Part shown: piece by piece, positions 8,049-17,082 of the stretch
How positions within the stretch are numbered: position 1 is the first letter of the stretch
How the letters are laid out: each line of letters starts with the position of its first letter
Assembly: GCA_036480375.1 (NCBI GenBank)
Contig: JAZGGI010000010.1
Span: 1-64,000, forward strand
DNA length: 64,000 nucleotides
Source of the DNA: Candidatus Zixiibacteriota bacterium
Lineage (GTDB): Bacteria > Zixibacteria > MSB-5A5 > GN15 > JAAZOE01
Direction: 5' to 3'
Translations under genes and position numbers: made by a program
Notes under the pieces: model-generated
The model's database searches: none
Told to the model about the DNA's origin: nothing
Seen by the model: only the letters and a program-made list of their open reading frames with translations

Positions 8049-9064
8049 TTTTTCCCTCCCGCGTGAATTATATCAATCAGTGCGCTGTAACCGGTTTCGA
8101 TTTTTCCCGCCCCGGGCCCGACGATTGTGACATCGCCTAATGTATCGGTCGTAATCGTAACAGCGTTGGTGACGCCCATAACTCCGGCCAGGGGATGTGT
8201 CATGTCGATTTTCTCAGGCGCCACGCTGGCCTGAACTTTTCCGTTCTCTTTCCAGACGCACCCGATTAATTTGTATCTTTTACCATTGTATTTGGCATTG
8301 GCAATATCCTGAAGAGAAATATTCGTAATTCCTTCGCAACGAAAATCCTGTGGCTTGACTTTGACGCCGAAAACGGTATTAGCCAGAATCGTAACTTTGG
8401 CCAGAGTATCCCAACCCAATACATCGGCGTCAGGAACAGCTTCGGCGTACCCAAGTTCCTGCGCGGTTTTAAGAGCGTCATTATAATCCATGCCCTCTTC
8501 CATCTGCGACAGAATGTAATTCGTGGTGCCATTTAAAATGCCCTTAATTTCGGTAATTTCGCTTCCGGCTAATGTTTCCCGAATCATATTTAAAAGAGGC
8601 GTACCGCTTATAACCGTACCTTCATAATAAAAGCCGACGTTTTTCTCTTTAGCCAACTGGTTCAATTCATGAAAGTATAAAGCTACCGGACCCTTATTCA
8701 TTGTCGTAACATGCATGCGGTTTTCCAGAGCGGTGCGAATATGTGAAGTCGCCGGTTCGGCGATTTTTATATCGGTATAAGTAGCTTCGACCATCATATC
8801 CGCCCTGGCGTGTTTAATCATACTGAGGGTGTCGCCATCGAAACTGTCAGGTAATTCAGAAAATTTTTTGCCTTTATTGATCGTATCCAGAACAATTTGC
8901 AAGTCGATGCCATCTTCACAATAAATGTTTCCATGAATCATATCGGCAATACCAACTACGGATAAATCTTTGACAATTAATCTGGATAACATTTGTGATT
9001 TTTTGATTAGTAATTCGGCCAGGCCCTGCCCCACGGTGCCAAATCCAATAAGCAATAGCCGCAA
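8045..9064 (-). CDS. Homoserine dehydrogenase-like NAD(P) oxidoreductase
   Basis: From TTG at 9064 the product is 339 residues and opens directly with the Rossmann motif RLLLIGFGTVGQGL. I prefer this start over the upstream TTG at 9107-9109 because AAGGAGGG lies five bases before it and the N-terminus then matches the family. It has the catalytic-domain signature GILNGTTNYIL and the conserved LGWDTLAKVTIL with the family's D and K residues. It lacks the C-terminal ACT regulatory domain, so threonine feedback is not expected. Homoserine dehydrogenases interconvert aspartate semialdehyde and homoserine. Coupling to an aldehyde dehydrogenase instead of aspartokinase is unusual and may mean a catabolic direction or a different amino-alcohol substrate. 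Confidence 0.85.
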   Translation of the reverse strand: MRLLLIGFGTVGQGLAELLIKKSQMLSRLIVKDLSVVGIADMIHGNIYCEDGIDLQIVLDTINKGKKFSELPDSFDGDTLSMIKHARADMMVEATYTDIKIAEPATSHIRTALENRMHVTTMNKGPVALYFHELNQLAKEKNVGFYYEGTVISGTPLLNMIRETLAGSEITEIKGILNGTTNYILSQMEEGMDYNDALKTAQELGYAEAVPDADVLGWDTLAKVTILANTVFGVKVKPQDFRCEGITNISLQDIANAKYNGKRYKLIGCVWKENGKVQASVAPEKIDMTHPLAGVMGVTNAVTITTDTLGDVTIVGPGAGKIETGYSALIDIIHAGGKK

Positions 9065-9275
9065 GATGCCCTCCTTCCGCACTCGGTTGTCTGTTGTATT
9101 ATTTGTCAATCCTTTTTCAAAGACCTCGGATAATCTATGACCGGTTGACTCCCCAAATATCCATTATTTTTTGGAAATTCTTTGCCCGAGTCCCCAACAA
9201 ATGACTATAATAAAAAATAAAGAAAAATGAAAGACTATTTTTGTCAATTATTGTGGAAAAAGAAAAATACGCCGC

Positions 9276-9304
9276 TTGCCTTTTAACTTTATCTATTGTA
9301 TTAT
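9276..9304 (+). promoter_or_regulatory. Sigma-70-type promoter of the HMG-CoA synthase operon
   Basis: TTGCCT (9276-9281) and TATTAT (9299-9304) are separated by exactly 17 bases. The HMG-CoA synthase start follows about 72 bases later with an AGAGGT ribosome site. The surrounding DNA is AT-rich, as expected for a promoter. Confidence 0.55.
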
Positions 9305-9376
9305 ACTTAACTTTGCGTATTTGAAGAATGAAACGGTTAAATAAGTGGGACTCAACTTTTGAATAGAGGTATGTAA

Positions 9377-10423
9377 ATGGTTGGAATAGTTGGTTATGGC
9401 GCGCATATTCCTCGTCATCGCATCAAAGTGGAAGAGATCGCGAAAGTATGGGGAGCCGATGCGCCCAGTTATAAGAAAGGGCTGATGCTTCACGAAAAAT
9501 CAGTACCGACTCCCGACGTCGATACGATTACGCTTTCGGTGGGAGCCGCCAAAAACGCCCTGAAAAGAGCCATGATCGATCCCAAAGATATTGGGGCTGT
9601 TTATGTCGGTTCCGAATCGCATCCTTACGCGGTTAAGCCGTCAGGTACGGTTGTAGCCGAAGCGATCGGATGCGTTCCGGATTGTCATTGCGCTGATTTT
9701 GAATTCGCCTGCAAAGCCGGTTCCGAAGCGATGTTTGTAACTTTAGGGCTCGTTAAATCGGGCTTTGTTAAATACGCCCTGGCCGTGGGAGGCGATACTT
9801 CTCAAGGCGCCCCTGGCGACGCCTTAGAGTATTCAGCCTCGGCCGGAGCGGCGGCGTTCATCATGGGCAAGAAAGACTTAATCGCCGAATGTGTTGCGAC
9901 CTATTCATTTATGACCGATACTCCTGACTTCTGGCGAAGAGAGTATGAATTTTATCCTCAACACGGCGGACGCTTCACCGGTGAACCGGCTTATTTTAAA
10001 ACCGTTACGGGTGCCGCCGATGGAATTTTGAAAAAAGTGAAAATGAAACCGAAAGATTTTGCCTATGTGATCTTTCATCAACCGAACGGAAAATTTCCTC
10101 AGAGGATTGGTAAAAGGCTCGGTTTTACGCCCAAACAGATAGAACCGGGTTGGTTGGCCCCGAGACTGGGCAATACTTATTCCGGAGCCTCTCCGATAGG
10201 TTTAACCTCGACTCTCGATATTTCTAAACCGGGTGATATGATCCTGATGATTTCTTACGGCTCGGGAGCCGGTTCGGATGCTTTTGTCTGGAGAGTTACC
10301 GACCGCATAAATGAGGTTCGCGACCTGGCCGTTCACACGACCACTTTGCTGGATCAAAATAAAACTTACGTCGATTACGGTACTTACGCCAAATACCGGC
10401 ACAAAATCCTGAAGAATAATTAG
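9377..10423 (+). CDS. Archaeal-type hydroxymethylglutaryl-CoA synthase
   Basis: This 348-residue thiolase-fold enzyme condenses acetoacetyl-CoA with acetyl-CoA to HMG-CoA (reversible). The length, the opening GIVGYGAHIPRHRI and the segment CHCADFEFACKAG are those of the archaeal HMGCS group, not the longer eukaryotic/Gram-positive MvaS. Catalytic residues are visible: E80 (GSESHPYAVKP), C112 (FACKAG) and H234 (IFHQPNGKFP). It is followed immediately by an archaeal-type thiolase and a DUF35 protein. In methanogens these three products form one complex that shuttles acetoacetyl-CoA between thiolase and HMGCS active sites. A sigma-70 promoter and a good ribosome site precede it. In this context it may make HMG-CoA for isoprenoids or run in reverse on HMG-CoA from leucine breakdown. 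Confidence 0.92.
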   Translation: MVGIVGYGAHIPRHRIKVEEIAKVWGADAPSYKKGLMLHEKSVPTPDVDTITLSVGAAKNALKRAMIDPKDIGAVYVGSESHPYAVKPSGTVVAEAIGCVPDCHCADFEFACKAGSEAMFVTLGLVKSGFVKYALAVGGDTSQGAPGDALEYSASAGAAAFIMGKKDLIAECVATYSFMTDTPDFWRREYEFYPQHGGRFTGEPAYFKTVTGAADGILKKVKMKPKDFAYVIFHQPNGKFPQRIGKRLGFTPKQIEPGWLAPRLGNTYSGASPIGLTSTLDISKPGDMILMISYGSGAGSDAFVWRVTDRINEVRDLAVHTTTLLDQNKTYVDYGTYAKYRHKILKNN

Positions 10424-10435
10424 GAGGGAATTAAG

Positions 10436-11596
10436 ATGAGAGATGTTGCTGTTGTCGGTATAGGAATCATGAAATGGGGTGAGCTCTGGGAAAAATCGTT
10501 CCGCGATATATTCACCGAAGCCGCTCTGAATGCCATGGATGATGCCGGTGTCGATAAAATAGATTCATTGATTGTGGGATGTATGACCGGCGGTTTGTTT
10601 GTCGGTCAGGAGCATGTCGGCGCGATTATGGCTGATTACATTGGCCAGCGTCATATTCCGGCGGCGCACGTGGAATCAGCCTGCGCTTCCGGCGGATTGG
10701 CGTTTCGCCAGGCTTTTATAGAAGTTGCTTCAGGCATATCCGATGTCGTGATGGCAGGCGGTGTCGAAAAAATGACCGACATTTCCGGCGACGGGGCGAC
10801 TTACGCACTGGCTGCGGCCGCCGATCAGGAATATGAAGTATTTCACGGGGTAACTTTTCCGGGCTTATATGCCATGATGGCCCGCGTCTATATGAAAAAG
10901 TATAAAGTGACTCGTCGCCAGCTTTCGGCGGTGCCTTATAAATCGCATCTGAATGGTTCCAAGAATCCTTATGCTCAGTATCCATTCCCAATCAAACTTG
11001 AGGATGTGGAAAACGGTGTCAAGGTTGCCGATCCTTTGCATATTCTGGACTGCTCTCCGATAACTGACGGCGCCGCGGCTTGCATTTTGACCACGGTTGA
11101 AAGCGCAAAGAAAATGAAAAAGCCGTATATACGGATTACTGGTTCGGCAATGGCGACCGATACGATTGCTTTGCATCAGCGCGAAAGCCTGACGACTCTA
11201 AAATCGACTGAACTGGCCGGTAAGAGAGGTCTCAAAATGGCCGGACGCAAAATCAGCGAAATCGATTTAGTTGAGGTTCATGATTGTTTTTCGATCGCTG
11301 AAATTATCGTAACCGAATCGCTTGGATTTTTCAAACCGGGTCAAGGCGCAACGGCGGCCGCCTCGGGCGCGACGGCATTGGATGGAAAAATTCCGGTCAA
11401 TACTTCCGGCGGTTTGAAATCTAAAGGACATCCGGTTGGTGCGACCGGTATCGGTCAGGTGGTCGAGGTCGTCAAGCAGCTTCGCGGCGAAGCCGAAAAC
11501 GGCAGACAGATAAAGAGCAATCCCAAAGTCGGGATGACTCAAAACATGGGCGGCTCCGGCGCTTCCGCGGTGGTGCATATCCTGGAGGTGGCGTGA
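10436..11596 (+). CDS. Acetoacetyl-CoA thiolase (archaeal/SCP2-like type)
   Basis: This 386-residue thiolase-family protein interconverts two acetyl-CoA and acetoacetyl-CoA. The nucleophile is C83 ([12 protein letters not shown]). The conserved histidine is H332 ([14 protein letters not shown]), and the Asn/His block is [11 protein letters not shown]. The form is the archaeal/SCP2-thiolase type that needs a DUF35 partner. It starts 12 bases after the HMG-CoA synthase with a strong AGGAGG, and its stop overlaps the DUF35 start by 4 nt. The order HMGCS-thiolase-DUF35 is a conserved complex in archaea. Alternative substrates in the same family (longer 3-ketoacyl-CoAs) cannot be excluded. Confidence 0.9.
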   Translation: MRDVAVVGIGIMKWGELWEKSFRDIFTEAALNAMDDAGVDKIDSLIVGCMTGGLFVGQEHVGAIMADYIGQRHIPAAHVESACASGGLAFRQAFIEVASGISDVVMAGGVEKMTDISGDGATYALAAAADQEYEVFHGVTFPGLYAMMARVYMKKYKVTRRQLSAVPYKSHLNGSKNPYAQYPFPIKLEDVENGVKVADPLHILDCSPITDGAAACILTTVESAKKMKKPYIRITGSAMATDTIALHQRESLTTLKSTELAGKRGLKMAGRKISEIDLVEVHDCFSIAEIIVTESLGFFKPGQGATAAASGATALDGKIPVNTSGGLKSKGHPVGATGIGQVVEVVKQLRGEAENGRQIKSNPKVGMTQNMGGSGASAVVHILEVA

Positions 11597-11991
11597 TGTT
11601 TCCATCAAGAATCTGGAGAGAAATGCCTCAGCGTTACCGCCTCGAGGCCTCAATTTGTAAAAAATGCGGCAAGCGGTTTTATCCGCCGCGTTTGATTTGC
11701 GACCAATGCGGATTCCGTAAATTTGAGTCGTATAATTTACCGGAAGAAGGAAAACTGCAAACATTCACGGTCATTCGTATTCCGGCCTCACAATTTTCCG
11801 ACCAATCACCGTATGCCATTGGGATTGTCAAATTTGACGATAGTCTGCAATTGATGGCGCAAATTGTTGACTGTGACGTGGATAAACTCAAAATCGGCCA
11901 AAAGGTCAGGCTTGAATTCAGGCGGATTCAAACCGATAAATCGCATGGCGTTTTGAGTTATGCTTATAAACTCGTGCCCAAGTGGTATTAG
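11593..11991 (+). CDS. DUF35 zinc-ribbon/OB-fold protein, scaffold of the thiolase-HMGCS complex
   Basis: This 132-residue protein has an N-terminal rubredoxin-like zinc ribbon with four cysteines, C21/C24 and C35/C38 ([11 protein letters not shown]...ICDQCG), followed by an OB-fold (about residues 45-130). Proteins of this type act as non-catalytic bridges binding CoA between thiolase and HMG-CoA synthase. The ATG overlaps the thiolase stop (GTGATG) with GGAGGTG just upstream, so translation is coupled and stoichiometric production is likely. A terminator follows at 12002. Confidence 0.92.
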   Translation: MMFPSRIWREMPQRYRLEASICKKCGKRFYPPRLICDQCGFRKFESYNLPEEGKLQTFTVIRIPASQFSDQSPYAIGIVKFDDSLQLMAQIVDCDVDKLKIGQKVRLEFRRIQTDKSHGVLSYAYKLVPKWY

Positions 11992-12001
11992 GAAAATATA
12001 G

Positions 12002-12024
12002 GGCTTCTTCGTGAAGCCTTTTTT
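12002..12024 (+). terminator. Intrinsic terminator between the HMGCS and MCC operons
   Basis: GGCTTC (12002-12007) pairs with GAAGCC (12013-12018) around a 5-base loop and is followed by six T residues. It makes HMGCS-thiolase-DUF35 and the carboxylase genes separate units, or limits read-through. Confidence 0.85.
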
Positions 12025-12086
12025 ATATATATTTATTTCAGCGGGGGTGCAATACAAAAACTATGCCTATAAATTGACAGGACAAT

Positions 12087-13694
12087 ATGTTTAGAATCGA
12101 ATCGAAAATTAGTACGGGTTCGTCGGCCTTTAAGGAAAACGACAAATTAAACCGGGAAGCCGCTCGTCTATACAAACGGCGAATTGAAGAAATTAAATTG
12201 GGCGGTCCGGAAAAAGCCCGAAAGCTTCACACCGATCGCGGTAAGATTCTTCCCCGTGAACGGGTTGAAAAACTGCTCGACAAGAACACTCCGTTTCTTG
12301 AATTGTCGCCTCTGGCCGCTTACGACATGTATAAGGGCAAAGCCCCCGGCGCGGGCGTTATTACCGGTATCGGAATTATCCAGGGCCGGGAGGTGATGAT
12401 TGTCGCCAATGACGCGACGGTTAAAGGCGGAACTTATTTTCCGGAAACAATCAAAAAACATATTCGAGCTCAGGATATTTCACTCGAAAATAATCTACCA
12501 TGCGTTTACCTGGTTGATTCCGGTGGTATTTTCCTCCCGCAGCAGGCGGGTGTATTCGCCGATAAAGAACACTTTGGTCATATCTTTTTCAATCAGGCCA
12601 AATTGTCGGCCAACCGCATTCCCCAAATCGCCGTTGTCATGGGTTCTTGCACGGCCGGGGGAGCTTACGTGCCGGCCATGTCGGATGAAACCGTTATCGT
12701 TCGCAAGCAAGGAACGATTTTTATCGGCGGGCCGCCTTTGGTGAAGGCCGCCACCGGCGAAGTTGTCTCACCTGAGGATTTGGGCGGCGCGGATGTTCAT
12801 TGCCGAATTTCAGGAGTGGCCGATCATTATGCCCAGAATGACGCTCATGCGATTTCCCTGACCCGCAATATTGTTGAAAATCTCGAACGAACTCAAAAAT
12901 ATCCGCTTGATATATCCGAACCGGAAGAACCGCATTATGATCCTGAAGAACTTTACGGAGTTGTACCTAATGATCTGCGTCAACCGTATGATGTCCGGGA
13001 AGTCATCGCCCGTATCGTTGACGGCTCGCGATTTCATGAATTCAAGCAACTATACGCGCCGACTCTCATTACCGGCTTTGCGCGCATCATGGGTTACCCG
13101 GTCGGGATACTCGGCAATAACGGCGTTATCTTTGGCGAATCTTCACAGAAGGGCGCCCATTTTGTCGAACTCTGCTGCGTGCGTAAAATCCCGTTGATAT
13201 TCCTGCAAAATATCACCGGTTTTATCGTCGGAAAGCAATATGAGCACAGCGGCATCGCCCGCGACGGAGCCAAAATGGTTCATGCCGTCGCCAACGCGCA
13301 GGTTCCCAAATTCACTGTCGTCATCGGCGCTTCGCACGGCGCGGGCAACTACGCTATGTGCGGACGGGGATACGAACCACGACTGATGTGGATATGGCCG
13401 ATGGGCAAAATTTCAGTTATGGGTGGCGAGCAGGCCGCCGGGGTATTGGCCGATGTTAAAGTTGCCCAGATGGCTCGCCAGGACAAAACTCTCACCGAGG
13501 AAGAAATCAACGCCATCAAGCAGCCGATACTTGACCAGTATGAAGATGAATCGTCACCATATTATGCCACCGCACGACTATGGGATGACGGCATCCTCGA
13601 TATGACCGAAACCCGACAGGCGTTGGCGCTGGGCATCGCGATGTCACTCAATCAACATATCCCCGATCATAAGTTCGGGGTTTTCAGGATGTAG
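12087..13694 (+). CDS. mccB: 3-methylcrotonyl-CoA carboxylase, carboxyltransferase (beta) subunit
   Basis: This 535-residue acyl-CoA carboxyltransferase transfers CO2 from carboxybiotin to 3-methylcrotonyl-CoA. The N-terminal [21 protein letters not shown], the [15 protein letters not shown] segment and the two crotonase-like halves (N-lobe with [19 protein letters not shown]-lobe with [19 protein letters not shown]) are the MCC-beta pattern and distinguish it from propionyl-CoA carboxylase beta. Length is right for MccB (~535). Hydratase, biotin carboxylase and biotin carrier genes follow within a few bases, defining a leucine-degradation (liu-like) operon. Geranyl-CoA carboxylase is a related alternative. 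Confidence 0.93.
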   Translation: MFRIESKISTGSSAFKENDKLNREAARLYKRRIEEIKLGGPEKARKLHTDRGKILPRERVEKLLDKNTPFLELSPLAAYDMYKGKAPGAGVITGIGIIQGREVMIVANDATVKGGTYFPETIKKHIRAQDISLENNLPCVYLVDSGGIFLPQQAGVFADKEHFGHIFFNQAKLSANRIPQIAVVMGSCTAGGAYVPAMSDETVIVRKQGTIFIGGPPLVKAATGEVVSPEDLGGADVHCRISGVADHYAQNDAHAISLTRNIVENLERTQKYPLDISEPEEPHYDPEELYGVVPNDLRQPYDVREVIARIVDGSRFHEFKQLYAPTLITGFARIMGYPVGILGNNGVIFGESSQKGAHFVELCCVRKIPLIFLQNITGFIVGKQYEHSGIARDGAKMVHAVANAQVPKFTVVIGASHGAGNYAMCGRGYEPRLMWIWPMGKISVMGGEQAAGVLADVKVAQMARQDKTLTEEEINAIKQPILDQYEDESSPYYATARLWDDGILDMTETRQALALGIAMSLNQHIPDHKFGVFRM

Positions 13695-13699
13695 AATTA

Positions 13700-14491
13700 A
13701 TGGACAAAGAATATAAAACAGTCAAAGTCGAAATAGAAGGCCCGGTCGCGCGAGTCAATTTCTGCCGACCGGAAGTCCACAACGCCTTTAATGACGTTCT
13801 CATTTATGAGATGACCGATCTTTTTCAATCGCTCAAAAAAGAAGAAGGTTTGCGAGTTATAGTTTTATCGGGTGAAGGCAAATCATTTTGTGCCGGGGCT
13901 GATCTAAACTGGATGCGCCGCGTCAAAGATTACAGCTATGAAAAAAATCTCGAAGAATCTCTGGCCCTGGCCGATTTGTTTTACTTGATTTATACCATGC
14001 CTCTGCCGGTCATCGGACGCATCAACGGCGCGGCCATCGGAGGCGGCACCGGTTTTGTTTCCGTCTGCGATATTTCCGTCGCCGCCGAATCGGCTAAGTT
14101 CTCTTTCTCCGAAGTAAAAATCGGAATCGTTCCGGCTTGCATTGGACCTTATGTTATTAGGAAATTAGGAGAGGGGAAGGCTCGTGAATTTTTCATATCC
14201 GGCGAGAGACTGACCGCCGCCGAAGCGTATCGTATCGGACTCGTCAACCGATATTATCCCGATGATAAACTCGATGAAGAAATTGACAAATTGATAAAAA
14301 CGCTTCTTTCGTCCGGGCCCAACGCCATCGCGATGGCAAAAGAACTCGTTTCCAATATCCCGGGGATGAAACCCCACGAGTTCAAGCCATACACTGCCAA
14401 GATGATCGCCAAATTGCGCCTGTCGGATGAGGGGCAGGAGGGGATGGACGCCTTTTTGAATAAACGCAAACCGAACTGGGTAAAAGAATAA
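13700..14491 (+). CDS. Methylglutaconyl-CoA hydratase (enoyl-CoA hydratase family)
   Basis: This 263-residue crotonase-fold protein would hydrate 3-methylglutaconyl-CoA to HMG-CoA. The oxyanion-hole segments are SFCAGADLNWM and GAAIGGGTGFVSVCD. The second catalytic glutamate is in FSEVKIGIVPACI, while the position of the first glutamate of classical enoyl-CoA hydratases is replaced (GGGTGF). That pattern is seen in bacterial methylglutaconyl-CoA hydratases such as LiuC. The gene sits 6 bases after mccB and 3 bases before mccA, which makes the substrate assignment strong. Together with MCC it supplies HMG-CoA to, or draws it from, the HMG-CoA synthase operon upstream. Confidence 0.9.
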   Translation: MDKEYKTVKVEIEGPVARVNFCRPEVHNAFNDVLIYEMTDLFQSLKKEEGLRVIVLSGEGKSFCAGADLNWMRRVKDYSYEKNLEESLALADLFYLIYTMPLPVIGRINGAAIGGGTGFVSVCDISVAAESAKFSFSEVKIGIVPACIGPYVIRKLGEGKAREFFISGERLTAAEAYRIGLVNRYYPDDKLDEEIDKLIKTLLSSGPNAIAMAKELVSNIPGMKPHEFKPYTAKMIAKLRLSDEGQEGMDAFLNKRKPNWVKE

Positions 14492-14493
14492 AG

Positions 14494-16011
14494 ATGCCAA
14501 AACTGTTTAATAAAATCCTTGTCGCCAATCGTGGCGAGATCGCCGTGCGCGTGCTTCGCGCCTGCCAAACGCTCAATATAAAAACCGTTTCCGTTTATTC
14601 CACAGCAGATAAATACGCCGTCCATACATTGATGGGCGATGAAGCCTGCGAAATCGGACCTCCTCCTCCGCTCGAATCGTATTTGAATGTCGATAAAATT
14701 ATCGAAGCCGCCAAATTATCCGGCGCGGATGCGATTCATCCCGGTTACGGTTTTCTGGCAGAAAATTGCAATTTCGCCCAGGCTTGCCTCGATAACGGAT
14801 TCGTATTTATCGGCCCGCCGCCGGATGCCATTCTTTTGATGGGTAACAAGATCGAGTCGCGCAAGAAAATGGCCGGGGCCGGAGTGCCTTTGATTCCGGG
14901 CATGAAAAGCGCCGGTAATAGTCTCGATGAATTCAAAAAAGTCGCCGACGAATCCGGATACCCCGTTCTCATAAAGGCCGCAGCCGGAGGGGGCGGCAAG
15001 GGTATGCGAGTCGTCAATGATCCGGTCGATTTGGAAACCGCCATCGACGGAGCCAAACGCGAAGCCAAATCCGCCTTTGATGATGATACCGTCTATCTCG
15101 AAAAATATATCGTCGATCCCCGACATATCGAATTTCAGGTTTTCGCCGACTCGCACGGTAATGCTATCCATGTTTTCGAGCGGGAATGTTCAATCCAACG
15201 CCGGCATCAGAAAATTATTGAAGAAACGCCGTCAGTTGCCGTCACGCCTAAACTTCGCAAGAAGATGGGCGAGGCCGCCGTTGCCGTCACCAAAGCCTGT
15301 GGTTATGTCAATGCCGGCACGGTTGAATTTTTGCTCGATAAGAACGGCAAGTTTTATTTTCTGGAAATGAATACTCGCATCCAGGTCGAACATCCCGTTA
15401 CCGAAGAAGTCGTCGGAGTCGATCTGGTGGCCGAACAGATCAAAGTAGCGTCCGGATTTCCGCTTTCGGACAAATTCAAGAATCTGTCGCAGCGGGGTCA
15501 TGCTATCGAATGCCGAATTTATGCCGAAGATGCTGGGAATAATTTTATGCCATCGATTGGCAAAATACTTTTGTACCGCGAACCGACCGGGCCGGGTGTG
15601 CGGGTTGATTCGGGTGTTCGTCAGGACAGCGAAATCGGAATCGACTATGATCCGATTATGGCCAAACTGATTGTCTGGGGCGAAGATCGCGATATGGCTA
15701 TTGCTCGAATGATAAAAGCCTTGAGAGAATACAAGATACTGGGCATAAAGCAATCCATTAAATATCTCGCGGATATTGTTGCACACGAGAAATATAAGTC
15801 AGGGGAGACTTACACTGATTTTATCGATAAAAACTTCGCCGACTGGTCCGATGACGGCGCGGATAATATCGAATTGGCCCTTGCCGCCGCGGCTGTTATA
15901 AATGCGAACGGCGGACAAAAAGTAGCTTTTGGAAGTAATCGGCAATCGAGAAAAGACTACAACCCGTGGCTTTCAATCGGCCCCTGGCGACTGGGAGAGA
16001 AAATTAAGTGA
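14494..16011 (+). CDS. mccA: 3-methylcrotonyl-CoA carboxylase, biotin carboxylase subunit (lacking BCCP domain)
   Basis: This 505-residue protein has the N-terminal biotin-carboxylase fold (KILVANRGEIAVRV), an ATP-grasp domain with glycine loop AAGGGGKGMRVV, and the catalytic motif EMNTRIQVEH (E291-H300; R295 and E299 are the bicarbonate/ATP residues). A C-terminal domain of about 50 extra residues follows. Usual MccA proteins are ~650 residues with a C-terminal biotinyl domain; here the chain ends before that domain, and the biotin carrier is encoded by the overlapping next gene. It carboxylates biotin using ATP and bicarbonate in the cytoplasm. Confidence 0.92.
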   Translation: MPKLFNKILVANRGEIAVRVLRACQTLNIKTVSVYSTADKYAVHTLMGDEACEIGPPPPLESYLNVDKIIEAAKLSGADAIHPGYGFLAENCNFAQACLDNGFVFIGPPPDAILLMGNKIESRKKMAGAGVPLIPGMKSAGNSLDEFKKVADESGYPVLIKAAAGGGGKGMRVVNDPVDLETAIDGAKREAKSAFDDDTVYLEKYIVDPRHIEFQVFADSHGNAIHVFERECSIQRRHQKIIEETPSVAVTPKLRKKMGEAAVAVTKACGYVNAGTVEFLLDKNGKFYFLEMNTRIQVEHPVTEEVVGVDLVAEQIKVASGFPLSDKFKNLSQRGHAIECRIYAEDAGNNFMPSIGKILLYREPTGPGVRVDSGVRQDSEIGIDYDPIMAKLIVWGEDRDMAIARMIKALREYKILGIKQSIKYLADIVAHEKYKSGETYTDFIDKNFADWSDDGADNIELALAAAAVINANGGQKVAFGSNRQSRKDYNPWLSIGPWRLGEKIK

Positions 16012-16499
16012 TATACGAATTTATACATAATGGCGAAACCAAAACGGTTGAACTCAAAGACGGCAACAAAGCCGTTTTTGCCGACTCACAAAATACAATC
16101 GATATAAATTATACTCCCGACGGACGGATATTTATCCAGAACGCCGGTGCGTCAAAAGAAATCTTTGCCGTCACATCCGGCAATAAAACCTTTGTCGATA
16201 TCGACGGGACATTATTCGAATTCACGATTCCATCCGAAGAAAATGGGATAGGCGGCGCCGGGGGAGAGCTGACCGATCCTTCAAAAGTTTTCGCTCCGAT
16301 GCCCGGCAAGGTCGTCAAAGTCATGGTCAAGGTCGGTGATGAGGTTGAGAAGAAAGACCAGCTTATCATCGTCGAGGCGATGAAGATGGAACATATCTGT
16401 ATCGCCAGAGCCAAAGCCAAAGTCTCCGCCGTCAATTTTTCCATCGGCGACCAGGTTGACACGGATACACCGTTGATTGAATTGGAGTTGGTGGAGTAA
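16008..16499 (+). CDS. Biotin carboxyl carrier protein of the methylcrotonyl-CoA carboxylase
   Basis: This 163-residue protein uses a GTG start that overlaps the mccA stop by 4 nt (GTGA). Residues ~1-80 are a beta-rich linker like the BT domain that ties MccA to MccB. Residues ~90-163 are a biotinyl/lipoyl hammerhead with the biotinylation site K126 in EAMKME. An MccA split at this point gives a three-subunit carboxylase, the architecture known for some acetyl/propionyl-CoA carboxylases. Confidence 0.93.
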   Translation: MIYEFIHNGETKTVELKDGNKAVFADSQNTIDINYTPDGRIFIQNAGASKEIFAVTSGNKTFVDIDGTLFEFTIPSEENGIGGAGGELTDPSKVFAPMPGKVVKVMVKVGDEVEKKDQLIIVEAMKMEHICIARAKAKVSAVNFSIGDQVDTDTPLIELELVE

Positions 16500-16560
16500 T
16501 ATTTATTGGTGGAGCCTAAAAAATTCAGTACGAAACATGGTCATGATAAGGGAGTAGAGA

Positions 16561-17079
16561 GTGAAAACAAAGTTTGGTATAAAACTAAGGCCCAATGAAT
16601 CTATTCCATTTATTGGCTGGTTCTGGGTTATTTCAAGTATAGTTCTGTTTTTTTTGGGATTATTTAATTTTGTTATGTATGCTTCTTTACGAGAAGATGG
16701 TGCTACATTAGGTATTTATACTCTTATAATTTTTATTTCATCTCCTTTTGTTTTTATTTCGGCAATTCTATTTTTGAGAAAGAATTATTTGAGCAGAGCA
16801 GTTATCGAAATTGTATGTTGGCTTGCATTAATCCTGATCAACATCTATTTACTTGATTTTATATTTAACCAGAGCGATGCGGGTGTGTCTGCGTCTTCAG
16901 CGCTTATCACTCAGAGTTTTGCCGTGTTAACATCATTATTCATTGATGCAGGAATTATTGTAATGCTTCTTAATATCCGCAATCCTGAGTTAAGGGAAAT
17001 GTTTGTTCCCAAAAATTCCCAAGGATTGCATGGGCGGAGCCTGAGAGGCTACAGCCAAATGATTAATCGGGAAGATTAA
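16561..17079 (+). CDS. Four-TM membrane protein of unknown function
   Basis: This 172-residue hydrophobic protein starts at GTG 16561 (GGGAG upstream). It has predicted helices at about 17-41, 50-70, 78-102 and 116-140 and a short polar tail. No family is recognisable. The coding sequence is visibly more AT-rich than the carboxylase operon before it (runs such as TTTTTTTTGGG and ATTTTTATTTC). It is 60 bases beyond the biotin carrier gene, but nothing links it to that pathway. It is likely an accessory or transferred gene. Confidence 0.65.
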   Translation: MKTKFGIKLRPNESIPFIGWFWVISSIVLFFLGLFNFVMYASLREDGATLGIYTLIIFISSPFVFISAILFLRKNYLSRAVIEIVCWLALILINIYLLDFIFNQSDAGVSASSALITQSFAVLTSLFIDAGIIVMLLNIRNPELREMFVPKNSQGLHGRSLRGYSQMINRED

Positions 17080-17082
17080 TTA

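Noticed and set aside
9110-9376. Minus-strand promoter for the homoserine dehydrogenase pair (TTGACA at 9247-9242).
   Set aside because: No acceptable -10 box lies 16-18 bases downstream.
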